This document shows, one piece after another, positions 1 through 9,622 of a DNA stretch of 47,441 bases. Each line of letters begins with the position of its first letter. The first letter of the stretch is position 1. The DNA is from Bryobacterales bacterium (GTDB lineage: Bacteria > Acidobacteriota > Terriglobia > Bryobacterales > Bryobacteraceae): the NCBI GenBank assembly GCA_003142185.1, contig PLOR01000108.1, positions 34,221 to 81,661 on the forward strand, in the 5' to 3' direction. Position numbers and translations under genes: made by a program. The notes beneath the pieces were generated by a model. The model was given only the letters and a program-made list of their open reading frames with translations. It had not been told where the DNA came from and ran no database searches.

Positions 1-38
1 CGATAGACCTGCGGCTTGCGTTCTTCCAGGATTTTCAT
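1..38 (-). CDS. nifE: NifE, nitrogenase cofactor scaffold subunit (first 12 codons only)
   Basis: The left edge cuts this gene. The visible N-terminus reads MKILEERKPQVYR, which matches the usual NifE opening (an ILEERK motif ahead of the first cysteine region). A good ribosome binding site (GGGGAGA) lies about 6 bases before the ATG, and the start is only 21 bases beyond the nifK stop codon. NifE pairs with NifN as the scaffold on which the iron-molybdenum cofactor is matured, and nifE directly after nifK is a common order. Only 12 full codons are visible, so the call rests on the start motif plus position. Confidence 0.72.
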   Translation of the reverse strand, partial: MKILEERKPQVY

Positions 39-59
39 GGTGATCTCCCCGTGTCCGGG

Positions 60-1442
60 TTACATGGTCAGTTCGAACGATTCCTCGGGCGCATTCCGGT
101 CCTGACGGTCCATCACTGCGCTGAGAATCTTTTCGGCCAGCCGCATGGCGCCCATATACGCCACGGTCGGGAAATACGAGTGCCCGACGCGATCGAGAAT
201 GGGGAATCCGAAACGCACAAACGGAATGTCTTCGTCGCGCGCGATGTATTTCCCGTAGGTGTTGCCGATCAGCAGGTCCACGCCTTCCTTCTTGATCATC
301 TGATGCAGAAGGAACATATCAGCCTGCGGCCCTTGCCGGATTTGCGCTTCGGGAACCGAATCGCCCAGCGCCTCGCGGATGCGCGTCTCGAAACGCTTGC
401 CCGGCGTGCCGGTCACGATATAGACCGGACGCATGTCGAGCGTCACCAGAAACTCGGTGAGCGAAACCAGTTGGTCCGGATCGCCGAACAGAGCCACGCG
501 TTTGCGGTAGAAGTACTGGTGCATGTCGGCGATCATGTCTACCAGGCGGCCGCGTTCGTCGGTGATGAACCCGGGCACGCGGATGCCGGAGCGATGGCGC
601 AGCGCGTTGATGAAGCGGTCGGTGGCCACCAGGCCGATCGGCAGTTCCAGCACTTCGGAACGCACTTCGCACTTCTCTTCGAGCTTGAGCGCAGCGGCTT
701 CCGAAGCGGTCGGGCCCAGCGCCAGCGTGGAGCGGCTATCGCCCGAATGCCGTATCTCTTCGATCGGAGCGCCGCCCCTGGGGTAGAACTCGTGCCGGCC
801 TGTTTGCGGTGCGTCCATCACGTCGGAAGTATCGGGAAAGATATTACAGTTGACGCCCATGGCTCGCGAGAGGCGCCGCACTTCGCGCATGTCGCTCGGT
901 TCCACCCAACCCGGTATGATGTTCACCTGGTTCCGCTTGCGGCCGCTGTTCTCGGCAAGGTAAGTGACTATGCCTTTCACCATGTTGGAAAAGCCGGTGA
1001 CGTGCGAACCGATGTAACTCGGAGTGTTGGCGTGAATTACATGCTTGCCGGGCGGGACTTTGCCTTCCTCGCGTGCCTTGGAAATAATTTGCACGAGGTC
1101 ATCGCCAATCGTCTCCGAAAGACACGTGGTATGAACGGCGATGATATCGGGGTTATACATCGCAAACATGTTAGTGATGGCCTGCAACAGGTTCGCCTGG
1201 CCGCCGAAGACGGCCGAGCCTTCCGTGAACGAACTGCTGCCTGCCATCACCGGTTCTTTGTAGTGCCGAGTCAGCGTGCTGCGATGATAGGCGCAGCATC
1301 CCTGAGACCCGTGGCTGTGCGGCAGGCAGTTATGCACGCCCAAGGCGGCATACAGCGCCCCGATTGGCTGACAGGTTTTGGCCGGATTGATGGTCAAAGC
1401 GGAACGTTCCATCACGTCCGCCGTTGTATGCCGCAGCAGCAT
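60..1442 (-). CDS. nifK: NifK, molybdenum-iron nitrogenase beta subunit
   Basis: Beta subunit of dinitrogenase (460 residues); it holds half of the P-cluster and docks the NifH iron protein. The P-cluster cysteines are visible: Cys24 in PAKTCQPIGA, Cys49 in HGSQGCC and Cys107 in HTTCLSETIGDD. The protein lacks the roughly 50-residue N-terminal extension of Azotobacter-type NifK, which is typical of nitrogenases from anaerobes. The reading frame is open further upstream, but the ATG at 1442 is preceded by AGGAGA at good spacing and gives the family's usual start, so the extra 17 residues are unlikely. It follows nifD after a 95-base gap and precedes nifE in the same orientation. Confidence 0.96.
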   Translation of the reverse strand: MLLRHTTADVMERSALTINPAKTCQPIGALYAALGVHNCLPHSHGSQGCCAYHRSTLTRHYKEPVMAGSSSFTEGSAVFGGQANLLQAITNMFAMYNPDIIAVHTTCLSETIGDDLVQIISKAREEGKVPPGKHVIHANTPSYIGSHVTGFSNMVKGIVTYLAENSGRKRNQVNIIPGWVEPSDMREVRRLSRAMGVNCNIFPDTSDVMDAPQTGRHEFYPRGGAPIEEIRHSGDSRSTLALGPTASEAAALKLEEKCEVRSEVLELPIGLVATDRFINALRHRSGIRVPGFITDERGRLVDMIADMHQYFYRKRVALFGDPDQLVSLTEFLVTLDMRPVYIVTGTPGKRFETRIREALGDSVPEAQIRQGPQADMFLLHQMIKKEGVDLLIGNTYGKYIARDEDIPFVRFGFPILDRVGHSYFPTVAYMGAMRLAEKILSAVMDRQDRNAPEESFELTM

Positions 1443-1537
1443 CGCAGTCTCCTGTCTGATTGAAAAGGTGGGGCAGACGCTTTCGCCTGCCAATCGGTTT
1501 TCCTAACGATCCCGCGGCCGCAAGGGAGCAGTTATCC

Positions 1538-3154
1538 CTAGCTGGCGATCTCTTCCACTTCCAACTCTTCCTCGGTTTCCCACGGCGCCTGCACGTATTG
1601 CCAGATCCGGGTATTCACCATGCGGTCGATCTCGTTATAGAAGTTGATCGCGCCGCGGAATCCGGCGTACGGGCCGCCGTAATCATAGCTGTGAAGCTGC
1701 TTGCAGGGAATGCCGGCCTTTTGCACGGCGTATTTCTCTTTCACCCCGGCGCAGAAAATGTCGGGCTTGTAGATGTCCAGCAAGCGCTCCATTTCGAAGT
1801 GATAGAGGTCGTCGATGACCAGCGCTCCCTCCTCCATCTCCGGCATCATGCCCTGGTAACCCGCCACGTCAAGGCCGGCGGCTTCCAGTTGCACTAGCTC
1901 GTCCGGGCCCCGGCGCGGCAAGTAGCGTGTGTCGTCGGGAGTCACGTGCAGCTCTTCGATGTTCCGGCTGTCGGCGTCCACCTTGACGGTCGGCAACACG
2001 CGCCGGCCTTCGTAATCGTCGCGATGGCCGAACTCGTAACCGGCCGCCACGGTTTTCATTCCCATCTCCGCGAACAGCGTCTGGTAATGATGTGCACGCG
2101 AACCGCCCACGAACAACATGGCCGTCTTCCCTTCGCAGCGGGCCCGCACCGCAAACTGCGTTTTGAGAACGTCGGTCATTTCATCGGAGATGACCTTCTC
2201 AACCCGCTCGCTTAGCTCGGCATCGTTAAAGTACTGCGCAATGTGGCGCAAAGATTTCGCCGTACCCTCGGCGCCCACAAAGTTGACCTTGATCCATGGG
2301 ATGCCGAACTTCTTTTCCATCATTTCGGCCACGTAGTTGATCGAGCGGTGGCACATGACGGCATTTAAATCCGCCATGTGCGAGTTAGCGAAGGCATCGT
2401 AAGTCGAATTGCCACTGAAGGTAGAAACCAGCGTGATGCCGCACCGCTCGAACAGGTCTTCAATGACGAACGCGTCGCCGCCGATGTTATACTCGCCCAA
2501 CAGATTGATCTTGAACTTCTCCGGGCGCGGCGTTTCGTTGGTCCCCACCACGTGTTTGAAAAGCTGGTTGTTGGCGATGTGGTGGCCAGCCGACTGGCTC
2601 ACGCCTTTGTATCCTTCGCAACTGAAGCCGAACACGTTGATGCCCAGCTTTTCCTTCATATCTCGCGCCACCGCGTGTACGTCGTCGCCGATCAATCCGA
2701 CCGGGCACGTGGAAAAAATGGCGATCGCCTTGGGATGGAAAAGCTCGTACGCTTCTTCGATCGCCGCCCGGAGTTTCTTCTCTCCGCCGAAGACGATCTG
2801 CTCATCCTGCATATCCGTGCTCAGGCAATAAGGGATGTAGTTGGCGTCCTCCGGCCCTTCGGGGCGCGTCTGGTTGCGGCGCGTCAGCCAACTGTAGAAG
2901 CCACAGCCGATCGGTCCGTGCGTGATGCTGAGAATGTCACGCGTGGGCCCGATTACCACGCCCTTGCAACCGGCGTAGGTGCAGCCCCGCTGCGTGATGG
3001 CGCCCGGCGTGGTTCGCACATTGGCCTTGATCTCGGGAACCGAGCCGTCGGGACGGCGTTCGTTGACGACAATCTGTTCCGCCCGCTTGCGCGCGGATTT
3101 CTTCGGTAATGCGCTCAGCAACTCGTCTTTTACGGTGTGCGGATTCGGTTTCAT
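1538..3154 (-). CDS. nifD: NifD, molybdenum-iron nitrogenase alpha subunit
   Basis: Alpha subunit of dinitrogenase (538 residues), carrying the FeMo-cofactor. P-cluster ligands are visible at Cys58 (RGCTYAGC), Cys84 (GPIGCGF) and Cys150 (FSTCPVG). Cofactor ligands are Cys268 (AVMCHRSINY) and His488 (QLHSYDY). The Gln-Ser-x-Gly-His stretch near residues 187-191 corresponds to the catalytic Gln191/His195 pair of the Azotobacter protein. About 60 extra residues around 375-440 form the insertion known from Clostridium/Geobacter-type NifD and explain the length. The ATG at 3154 has AAGGAG 8 bases upstream; the longer open frame upstream overlaps nifH and is not used. The gene sits 23 bases after nifH. 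No anfG/vnfG gene is present, which fits a Mo enzyme. Confidence 0.97.
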   Translation of the reverse strand: MKPNPHTVKDELLSALPKKSARKRAEQIVVNERRPDGSVPEIKANVRTTPGAITQRGCTYAGCKGVVIGPTRDILSITHGPIGCGFYSWLTRRNQTRPEGPEDANYIPYCLSTDMQDEQIVFGGEKKLRAAIEEAYELFHPKAIAIFSTCPVGLIGDDVHAVARDMKEKLGINVFGFSCEGYKGVSQSAGHHIANNQLFKHVVGTNETPRPEKFKINLLGEYNIGGDAFVIEDLFERCGITLVSTFSGNSTYDAFANSHMADLNAVMCHRSINYVAEMMEKKFGIPWIKVNFVGAEGTAKSLRHIAQYFNDAELSERVEKVISDEMTDVLKTQFAVRARCEGKTAMLFVGGSRAHHYQTLFAEMGMKTVAAGYEFGHRDDYEGRRVLPTVKVDADSRNIEELHVTPDDTRYLPRRGPDELVQLEAAGLDVAGYQGMMPEMEEGALVIDDLYHFEMERLLDIYKPDIFCAGVKEKYAVQKAGIPCKQLHSYDYGGPYAGFRGAINFYNEIDRMVNTRIWQYVQAPWETEEELEVEEIAS

Positions 3155-3177
3155 CGTATCAGCTCCTTTATCGAGGT

Positions 3178-4311
<1,134 letters not shown>

Positions 4312-4468
4312 ATTGATAGTTACAGACCTTAAACACCCACAAACTTGTCAGACAGGTGGGCACGCGCTTTCGCGCCGAGTGGACTGGCTGGGGTCCGGGA
4401 GGGCAAAATGGGATGGGGCAAGCATTCTTCGCTTGGACCCGTGCCGCGCCAGCCCCGTCCAGGGCAGA

Positions 4469-5599
4469 ATGTTAAAGATGTTCAACCCGGAAACGCTCCG
4501 TTACAATCGGTTCCTTTCACAGGCGGGTGAGCGAAACGTGGGCCTCCGGTTTGCCTCCGCGGTGGCTGGCCAGCCGGTTCTGGTAACCGGTGCGGGTGGC
4601 TATATTGGATCGGCTCTGGCGATGGCGCTTGCAGCAGCCGGTCCCGCCCGGCTAGTCCTGCTCGATTCCTCCGAACACAACCTGTTCGGAATCCAGCAGC
4701 GCCTGGAGGCTGCACAGGGACACCTCCCGCATGAAGCCATACTGGGTAGTGTGACGGACGCGGATTTGCTGAGCCGCCTGTTTAGCCGCTTTCGCCCGAA
4801 CATCGTGTATCATGCGGCGGCTCTGAAGCACGTTCCCCTGCTGGAACTCAACCCGCTGGCCGCGGTGCGCAACAACGCGCTTGGCACTTATACGCTGGCG
4901 CGTGCGGCGCTCCAGCAAGATGTGCGAGCGCTGGTGTTGGTCTCCACGGACAAGGCGGCGAAGCCGCACAGCATCATGGGAGCCTCCAAGCGGCTGGCGG
5001 AACTGACTGTGGCCGCGCTCAGCGGGCCTCAGTGCCGGATGAACGCTGTGCGGTTAGGCAATGTCATCGGATCGACCGACAGCGTGGTCCCCATTTTTCG
5101 GGAGCAGATCGCAAGACGCGGACCGGTTACGGTGACCCATCCGGAAGTGAGCCGGTATTTCATGTCTCTCGGTGAGGCGGTCGAAGCGATCCTCGCCGCC
5201 GGCGCAGCGGAGTGTGCGGGCCGAATCCTGCTGCCGGCGCTGGGAGAACCGGAGCGCATTGCCGACCTGGCGCGCTTCCTCATCCGAGCGGCCGCGGACG
5301 GCTCCGGGAACGAGATCCCCATCCGGTTTATCGGTTTACGTCCGGGGGAGAAGATCAAGGAAGATCTAATCTTTCAGACAGAAGTCCGCGATGGATCGGC
5401 CATGGGTCCGTTGGACGTCATTCTGACACCAAGTCCGGCGCCGGCTGAACTGCACGGCCGAATGGAACAACTGGCCTGCCACGTCGCCACCGGCGATGTA
5501 GCGGAGCTGATTGGTACGATATCCGCAATGGTTCCGGAGTACAAGCCAAGCTCTCTCATCCTCGCTGCCATGGGCGCTGGCGGGAGCAGCGGAAGATGA
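4469..5599 (+). CDS. CapD/FlaA1-like nucleotide-sugar 4,6-dehydratase/epimerase
   Basis: Short-chain dehydrogenase of the polysaccharide-biosynthesis CapD family (376 residues), expected to oxidise and dehydrate a UDP-N-acetylhexosamine at the start of a modified-sugar pathway. The Rossmann motif TGAGGYIGSA lies near residues 39-48. A VSTDKAAKP stretch is followed by MGASK, where Met replaces the usual catalytic Tyr, as in FlaA1/PseB enzymes. LRPGEKIKEDL near the C-terminus is typical. It lacks the N-terminal membrane helices of long CapD/WbpM proteins, so it is the soluble short form. Start is uncertain between 4469 and 4478 (AGGGCAG upstream); the open frame to 4313 looks untranslated. Its stop overlaps the next gene as ATGA. 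Confidence 0.85.
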   Translation: MLKMFNPETLRYNRFLSQAGERNVGLRFASAVAGQPVLVTGAGGYIGSALAMALAAAGPARLVLLDSSEHNLFGIQQRLEAAQGHLPHEAILGSVTDADLLSRLFSRFRPNIVYHAAALKHVPLLELNPLAAVRNNALGTYTLARAALQQDVRALVLVSTDKAAKPHSIMGASKRLAELTVAALSGPQCRMNAVRLGNVIGSTDSVVPIFREQIARRGPVTVTHPEVSRYFMSLGEAVEAILAAGAAECAGRILLPALGEPERIADLARFLIRAAADGSGNEIPIRFIGLRPGEKIKEDLIFQTEVRDGSAMGPLDVILTPSPAPAELHGRMEQLACHVATGDVAELIGTISAMVPEYKPSSLILAAMGAGGSSGR

Positions 5600-6756
5600 A
5601 GCGCAAGATCGCCGCCGTCACTTCCTCGCGCGCCGACTACAGCCACCTGTATTGGCCGTTGCGCGAGCTTGCGTCACACCCCGAGGTGGATCTGAAGATC
5701 ATCGCGCTGGGGTCCCATCTCTCTCCCGAGTTCGGTTGCACGGCAAGCGAGATCGAGAAAGACGGGTTCCCGATTGAGGCGCGGATCGAATGCCTCCTCA
5801 GTTCGGACAGCGATGTCGGCATGGCGAAAACGATCGGTGTGGCAACTCTCGGCCTGGCCGATTGCCTGGGGCAGATGCGCCCCGACCTGTTAATGCTCAT
5901 TGCAGACCGCTACGAGATGCTGGCGCCCGCGTCGGTGGCGACTGCGCTGCGCATTCCACTCGTGCATATCGAAGGCGGAGAGATCAGCGAAGGTGTCATC
6001 GACGATGCCATCCGCAATGCGCTCACCAAGCTCAGCCACATTCACTTTACGTCTACGGAGCTGGCGCGAGCACGCGTCGTCGCCATGGGCGAGGAGGCTT
6101 GGCGCGTTCATCGCGCCGGCGCTCCTTCACTCGACCACTTGCGCCGCAGCCCGCCGATGAGCCGGGAGCAGGTGGAAGCGCGGCTCGATATCCATTTCAC
6201 GCGCCCTACTGCCGTGATCGCATATCACCCCACGACCATCGCCCGCGACCCCACGCGGGAAGCGGACGCGCTGTTCGCCGCTCTCGAATCCATCCCGGCG
6301 CAGCTTCTGTTCTGCTATCCGAACTCGGACGCGGGCAGCCGGGCACTGATCGAGCGCACGAATTCCTTCATCCGCCGCCTGGGAAGCGGACGGGTGTTTG
6401 TCAATCTGGACCCGGTCCTCTATTGGAGTCTGTTGCGGTGCGTGGATCTTCTGCTGGGCAACTCCAGCAGCGGAATCATGGAGGCGGCATCCTTCGCGCT
6501 GCCGGCGGTCAACGTGGGGATGCGGCAGCGCGGCCGGGAACGGGCTCGCAATGTGCTCGATGCCGAAGCCGACGCCGCCTCCATTCTGGATCGCGTTGGC
6601 GTGGCGCTGACGGAGGACTTTCGGCGCTCGCTGTGGGGTATGGAAAACCCCTATGGCGACGGGCATGCGGCCGCAAGAATCGTCTCTGTGTTGACGTCCG
6701 CGCCGCTGGGCGAGGAACTTCTCATTAAGCGGGCGCCCGTCGTGGAATCGAAATGA
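5596..6756 (+). CDS. neuC: Hydrolysing UDP-N-acetylglucosamine 2-epimerase, NeuC/LegG type
   Basis: Removes the nucleotide from a UDP-N-acetylated sugar while inverting C2, giving a free mannosamine-type sugar for nonulosonic acid synthesis. The 386-residue length and motifs fit the NeuC family: SSRADYSHLYWPL at the N-terminus, EGGEISEGVIDDAIRN with LTKLSHIHF in the middle, and GNSSSGIMEAASF near the C-terminus (UDP-binding part of the GT-B fold). It overlaps both neighbours by 4 bases (ATGA), so the three genes are translationally coupled. With a dehydratase before and an aminotransferase after it, the substrate may be a diamino sugar as in legionaminic acid synthesis (LegG) rather than UDP-GlcNAc itself; that part is inference. 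Confidence 0.86.
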   Translation: MKRKIAAVTSSRADYSHLYWPLRELASHPEVDLKIIALGSHLSPEFGCTASEIEKDGFPIEARIECLLSSDSDVGMAKTIGVATLGLADCLGQMRPDLLMLIADRYEMLAPASVATALRIPLVHIEGGEISEGVIDDAIRNALTKLSHIHFTSTELARARVVAMGEEAWRVHRAGAPSLDHLRRSPPMSREQVEARLDIHFTRPTAVIAYHPTTIARDPTREADALFAALESIPAQLLFCYPNSDAGSRALIERTNSFIRRLGSGRVFVNLDPVLYWSLLRCVDLLLGNSSSGIMEAASFALPAVNVGMRQRGRERARNVLDAEADAASILDRVGVALTEDFRRSLWGMENPYGDGHAAARIVSVLTSAPLGEELLIKRAPVVESK

Positions 6757-7895
6757 GGATTCCGCTTTCGGCTCCCGATATTACCGAGGCCGATATCGAA
6801 GCGGTGGTGGGCGTGCTGCGCGGTTCGCGCCTCAGCCTCGGCCCGAAGATGGAGGAATTCGAAGAATCCGCCGCCCATTATGTGGGTGTGCCCTATGGCG
6901 TCGCCCTGGCGTCGGGCACGGCCGGACTGCACCTTGGTCTTATCGCTCTTGGGATCGGCGAAGGCGACGAAGTGATTCTGCCATCGTTCACTTTCATTGC
7001 GGTTGCCAACGCCGTCCTTTATCAGCGGGCCAGGCCGGTATTTGTGGACATTGATCCGCGCACGCTCAACCTGACACCCGAAAGCGTAGCAAGGGCCATC
7101 ACGCCCAGTACTCGCGCCATTATCGCGGTGCACACCTTCGGTTGTCCTGTGGATCTCGATCCAATTCTCCGCCTGGCCGCAACGCACGGTGTGAAGGTGA
7201 TTGAGGACGCCTGCGAAGCTCTGGGAGCGGAATACCGCGGAAGAAAGGCCGGCGGACTCGGCGACTTCGGAGTCTTCGGGTTCTATCCGAACAAGCCGAT
7301 CACCACGGGTGAGGGCGGAATGGTAGTCACCCGCGATCGTGAACTGGCCGACACGATCCGGGCGCTCCGCAATCAGGGCCGAAGGCCGTCGGACGGCTGG
7401 CTGGGTCATTCCCTGCTCGGCTATAACTACCGGCTTTCCGAGATCAATTGCGCTCTGGGCATCTCGCAACTGCGGCGGATTGACAGCATTCTCGCGCGGC
7501 GTGAGACTCGGGCGGCCTGTTACTACGAACATCTGCGGACCGCGCCGGAACTTATACTCCCGGTTCTCAAGACCGCCGAAGGACGCGTGTGCTGGTTCGT
7601 TTTCGTCGTCCGGCTGGCGGCACGCTTCACCGAGGAAGACCGCGATCAAATCCTCGCCTACATGGCTTCGCGGGGCATCGGTTGCGGGCGCTACTTTGCT
7701 CCGCTGCACGGCCAACCGCTTTACGCAGGTTACGCCGATCGCGGCCACGATCTGACAGTTACCGGGCAGGTAGCTCAACGAACACTGGCGCTGCCCTTTT
7801 TCAATCGGATGACGGACGACGAAATCGCCGAGGTCTGCCTGACCCTGCGGGAAGCGATTGAAAGCGTTCGAAGGAGCCCGGCTCAGGCCTCCTGA
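6753..7895 (+). CDS. DegT/DnrJ/EryC1-type sugar aminotransferase
   Basis: PLP-dependent aminotransferase (380 residues) that converts a 4-keto nucleotide sugar to a 4-amino sugar. Visible motifs: ALASGTAGLHLGL (cofactor phosphate loop), VIEDACEALGAEYRG (Asp binding the pyridine nitrogen) and FGFYPNKPITTGEGGMV, whose Lys forms the Schiff base. It completes a dehydratase/2-epimerase/aminotransferase triad. The start overlaps the neuC stop (ATGA); the 3' end overlaps the convergent methyltransferase by 13 bases. No condensing synthase (NeuB) or cytidylyltransferase is in the window, so the end product cannot be named. Confidence 0.88.
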   Translation: MRIPLSAPDITEADIEAVVGVLRGSRLSLGPKMEEFEESAAHYVGVPYGVALASGTAGLHLGLIALGIGEGDEVILPSFTFIAVANAVLYQRARPVFVDIDPRTLNLTPESVARAITPSTRAIIAVHTFGCPVDLDPILRLAATHGVKVIEDACEALGAEYRGRKAGGLGDFGVFGFYPNKPITTGEGGMVVTRDRELADTIRALRNQGRRPSDGWLGHSLLGYNYRLSEINCALGISQLRRIDSILARRETRAACYYEHLRTAPELILPVLKTAEGRVCWFVFVVRLAARFTEEDRDQILAYMASRGIGCGRYFAPLHGQPLYAGYADRGHDLTVTGQVAQRTLALPFFNRMTDDEIAEVCLTLREAIESVRRSPAQAS

Positions 7896-8635
7896 TCGGA
7901 TCGCCGCAAGACATAAAGAAGATTGCCTTCAAAACTCCGCCGGTGAAGTTGTCCGGAAGCATAATCCACGACAAACCGCTTCTCAATGCGCAGACCGGCG
8001 GCCCGAGACAGGGCTGTGAACTCTCTGTGGGTGAAGACGTGTCCGGTGGTTGAGATGCGATGGCCCTCGATGTTCCAGGTGACCGTGACGTCGCCATTGC
8101 GGTCGCCCGGCGACACCCGGTCCCGCAGGAAACGCGCGGCTGTTGCCAGCGCGCCGTAATGACGGGCATTATAGCGGTGATTCAGGTCGATGAAGATCTT
8201 GCCTTCCGGAGACACCAGCCGTGCGAACTGGCGCAGTGCTTCAATCCGGGCGGCGGAAGGCAGAATATGCCCAAAAACGTTCCACAGACACGTAATGACG
8301 TCGAAGTTGCTTTGCTGGTGGTGGAGATCTTCGGCGCGTATGGCCCAGATGTTTGCCTGCGCGGGGCAGTGGCTTCGCATGACACCGCTCGGCTCCAGCA
8401 GAACGAGATCACGCAAGCCCACGGCCGCGGCGATGCGCCCAGCGCGAGCGCCATCCCCGGCGCCTACATCCAGCAGCGAACGGCTGCCGGGCGGAATTTC
8501 GGCAGTGACAAGCCGGTCGATGGCGTCGAGATAGGCCGCGCGTTGTTTCGCCAGACACGCGTATCGAGGAGCAACCCGGTCGTAAGCATCGACCGGATCC
8601 AGCACCTCGCCGACGGCGAAGCCAGGCGGATTCAT
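7883..8635 (-). CDS. Class I SAM-dependent methyltransferase
   Basis: Methyltransferase with a Rossmann-type SAM site: LLDVGAGDGARAG near residues 55-67 (motif I), LLEPSGVM following, and FDVITCLWNVFGHI as the region after motif III. About 250 residues, a stand-alone small-molecule or sugar methyltransferase; the substrate is not evident. A GTG at 8641 is two codons upstream of the chosen ATG at 8635; neither has a strong ribosome site. It converges on and overlaps the aminotransferase by 13 bases, so it is not in the same operon, but proximity suggests that it could modify the same glycan. Confidence 0.8.
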   Translation of the reverse strand: MNPPGFAVGEVLDPVDAYDRVAPRYACLAKQRAAYLDAIDRLVTAEIPPGSRSLLDVGAGDGARAGRIAAAVGLRDLVLLEPSGVMRSHCPAQANIWAIRAEDLHHQQSNFDVITCLWNVFGHILPSAARIEALRQFARLVSPEGKIFIDLNHRYNARHYGALATAARFLRDRVSPGDRNGDVTVTWNIEGHRISTTGHVFTHREFTALSRAAGLRIEKRFVVDYASGQLHRRSFEGNLLYVLRRSDQEA

Positions 8636-8727
8636 GGGCACAACCAGCCTACTACACGTCGCGCTCCGGCATCATTGGCGATTTCCATCGCGCGGCGGCG
8701 GGCACGCTCCGGCAGGCCCGCGCAGCT

Positions 8728-8880
8728 TCAGCGCGCAATCAGATACAAAGCGCCGAAGTAAGCAACCGCTACCCCGAGAATCGAGAAGCTCAGGGTCAGG
8801 AACATGCGCCCGGAACCTTGTGCCGCGGCCGCCGTCCCTTCGTGCCGATTGGGTCCGTTCCCATTTACCAAGACTCTCAT
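8728..8880 (-). CDS. Small single-pass membrane protein, unknown
   Basis: A 50-residue open frame with a polar N-terminal half (MRVLVNGNGPNRHEG) and one hydrophobic C-terminal helix (FLTLSFSILGVAVAYFGALYLI), so it should be tail-anchored. The ATG at 8880 has AAGG about 9 bases upstream. Starting here also avoids overlap with the lipoprotein gene upstream, which the longer open frame (to 8979) would invade. No family recognised. The spacing of 46 bases suggests co-transcription with the lipoprotein gene at 8927-9493. Confidence 0.4.
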   Translation of the reverse strand: MRVLVNGNGPNRHEGTAAAAQGSGRMFLTLSFSILGVAVAYFGALYLIAR

Positions 8881-8926
8881 CGTGTTGGCCTTCTTGTCGA
8901 CTGCGGCAGGCCCGACTCCAGCCATG

Positions 8927-9493
8927 TTATCTGCCTGCCAGTTGGTCTCCCCTGGTTTGTGCCTGCCGCTCCAGATCACCTACCTTCAAACGGGAAGCGG
9001 CTACTCTGATTCGATACCAGACCCGAGGGTCGGACTTCTCATCCCCGAGTTGAAACATACGCTGGACGAAGGGCCGGGCACTCTCCGGGTTGACAGAGTA
9101 CTGCATCGCGCATTCAATCAGTTGGTCCAGCGTTCCAAGTTCCATCATCTTTGCCGTCACGATGGAGCGGACCTTGCTCTCCGCGCTTGGTTCCTGCGAC
9201 CCGGTTCCGGGAGGGAACACTCCAACTGCCGCCCGCATCACCAGCAGCAGTTCTTTCCCATTCGACGCCTTCTCGGCCATCTGCAGGATCACCTTCTGCT
9301 GCGCCGCGGACTGCGGCGGCGCAGCGCTGGCAGTCATGTAAAGCTTCTTCAGGGCTGCGCTGACCACCTGCTCCGCCTCGGGTGCAGGTACTGCGGCGCT
9401 TCTCGCAGGGGTGTCGCAGGAAGCCAGGCTCCAGGCGGCCATCACGACAACTGGTGCGCCACGAAAACGCTCCCACATATTGGGAGCGTACAT
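8927..9493 (-). CDS. Hypothetical lipoprotein
   Basis: A 188-residue protein whose N-terminus has a hydrophobic signal ending in WSLASCDTP, a lipobox-like site, so Cys26 may be lipidated. The rest is helical and alanine/glutamine-rich, without recognised domains. The first ATG (9493) lacks a clear ribosome site; a second at 9478 is equally possible. It is transcribed divergently from the large cytochrome gene, sharing the 129-base gap that holds the cytochrome's candidate promoter. Function unknown; a role in the envelope is all that can be supported. Confidence 0.55.
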   Translation of the reverse strand: MYAPNMWERFRGAPVVVMAAWSLASCDTPARSAAVPAPEAEQVVSAALKKLYMTASAAPPQSAAQQKVILQMAEKASNGKELLLVMRAAVGVFPPGTGSQEPSAESKVRSIVTAKMMELGTLDQLIECAMQYSVNPESARPFVQRMFQLGDEKSDPRVWYRIRVAASRLKVGDLERQAQTRGDQLAGR

Positions 9494-9528
9494 CTAAATC
9501 GGATTTCTGAACAGAGTTTTTTCACAAC

Positions 9529-9557
9529 TTGACGCAAATTTCGGCACAGTATACGAT
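9529..9557 (+). promoter_or_regulatory. Sigma-70-like promoter and leader hairpin for the 19-haem cytochrome gene
   Basis: TTGACG (9529-9534) and TACGAT (9552-9557) are separated by 17 bases, upstream of the cytochrome start at 9623. The predicted leader of about 60 bases contains an inverted repeat, CCCGTT (9574-9579) and AACGGG (9593-9598), with a small GGAGCTTCC palindrome in its loop. The start codon has only a weak ribosome site, so the hairpin could affect translation. The elements are visible; activity is inferred. Confidence 0.45.
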
Positions 9558-9622
9558 TAAGAGGTCCATATATCCCGTTTTGGAGCTTCCGCAACGGGCA
9601 GTTTGTTGAAAAACGCCACACC

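Noticed and set aside
51-1463. A 470-codon open frame on the plus strand opposite nifK
   Set aside because: It is antisense to a clear nitrogenase gene, rich in His/Arg as expected from high-GC mirror frames, and has no family motif.
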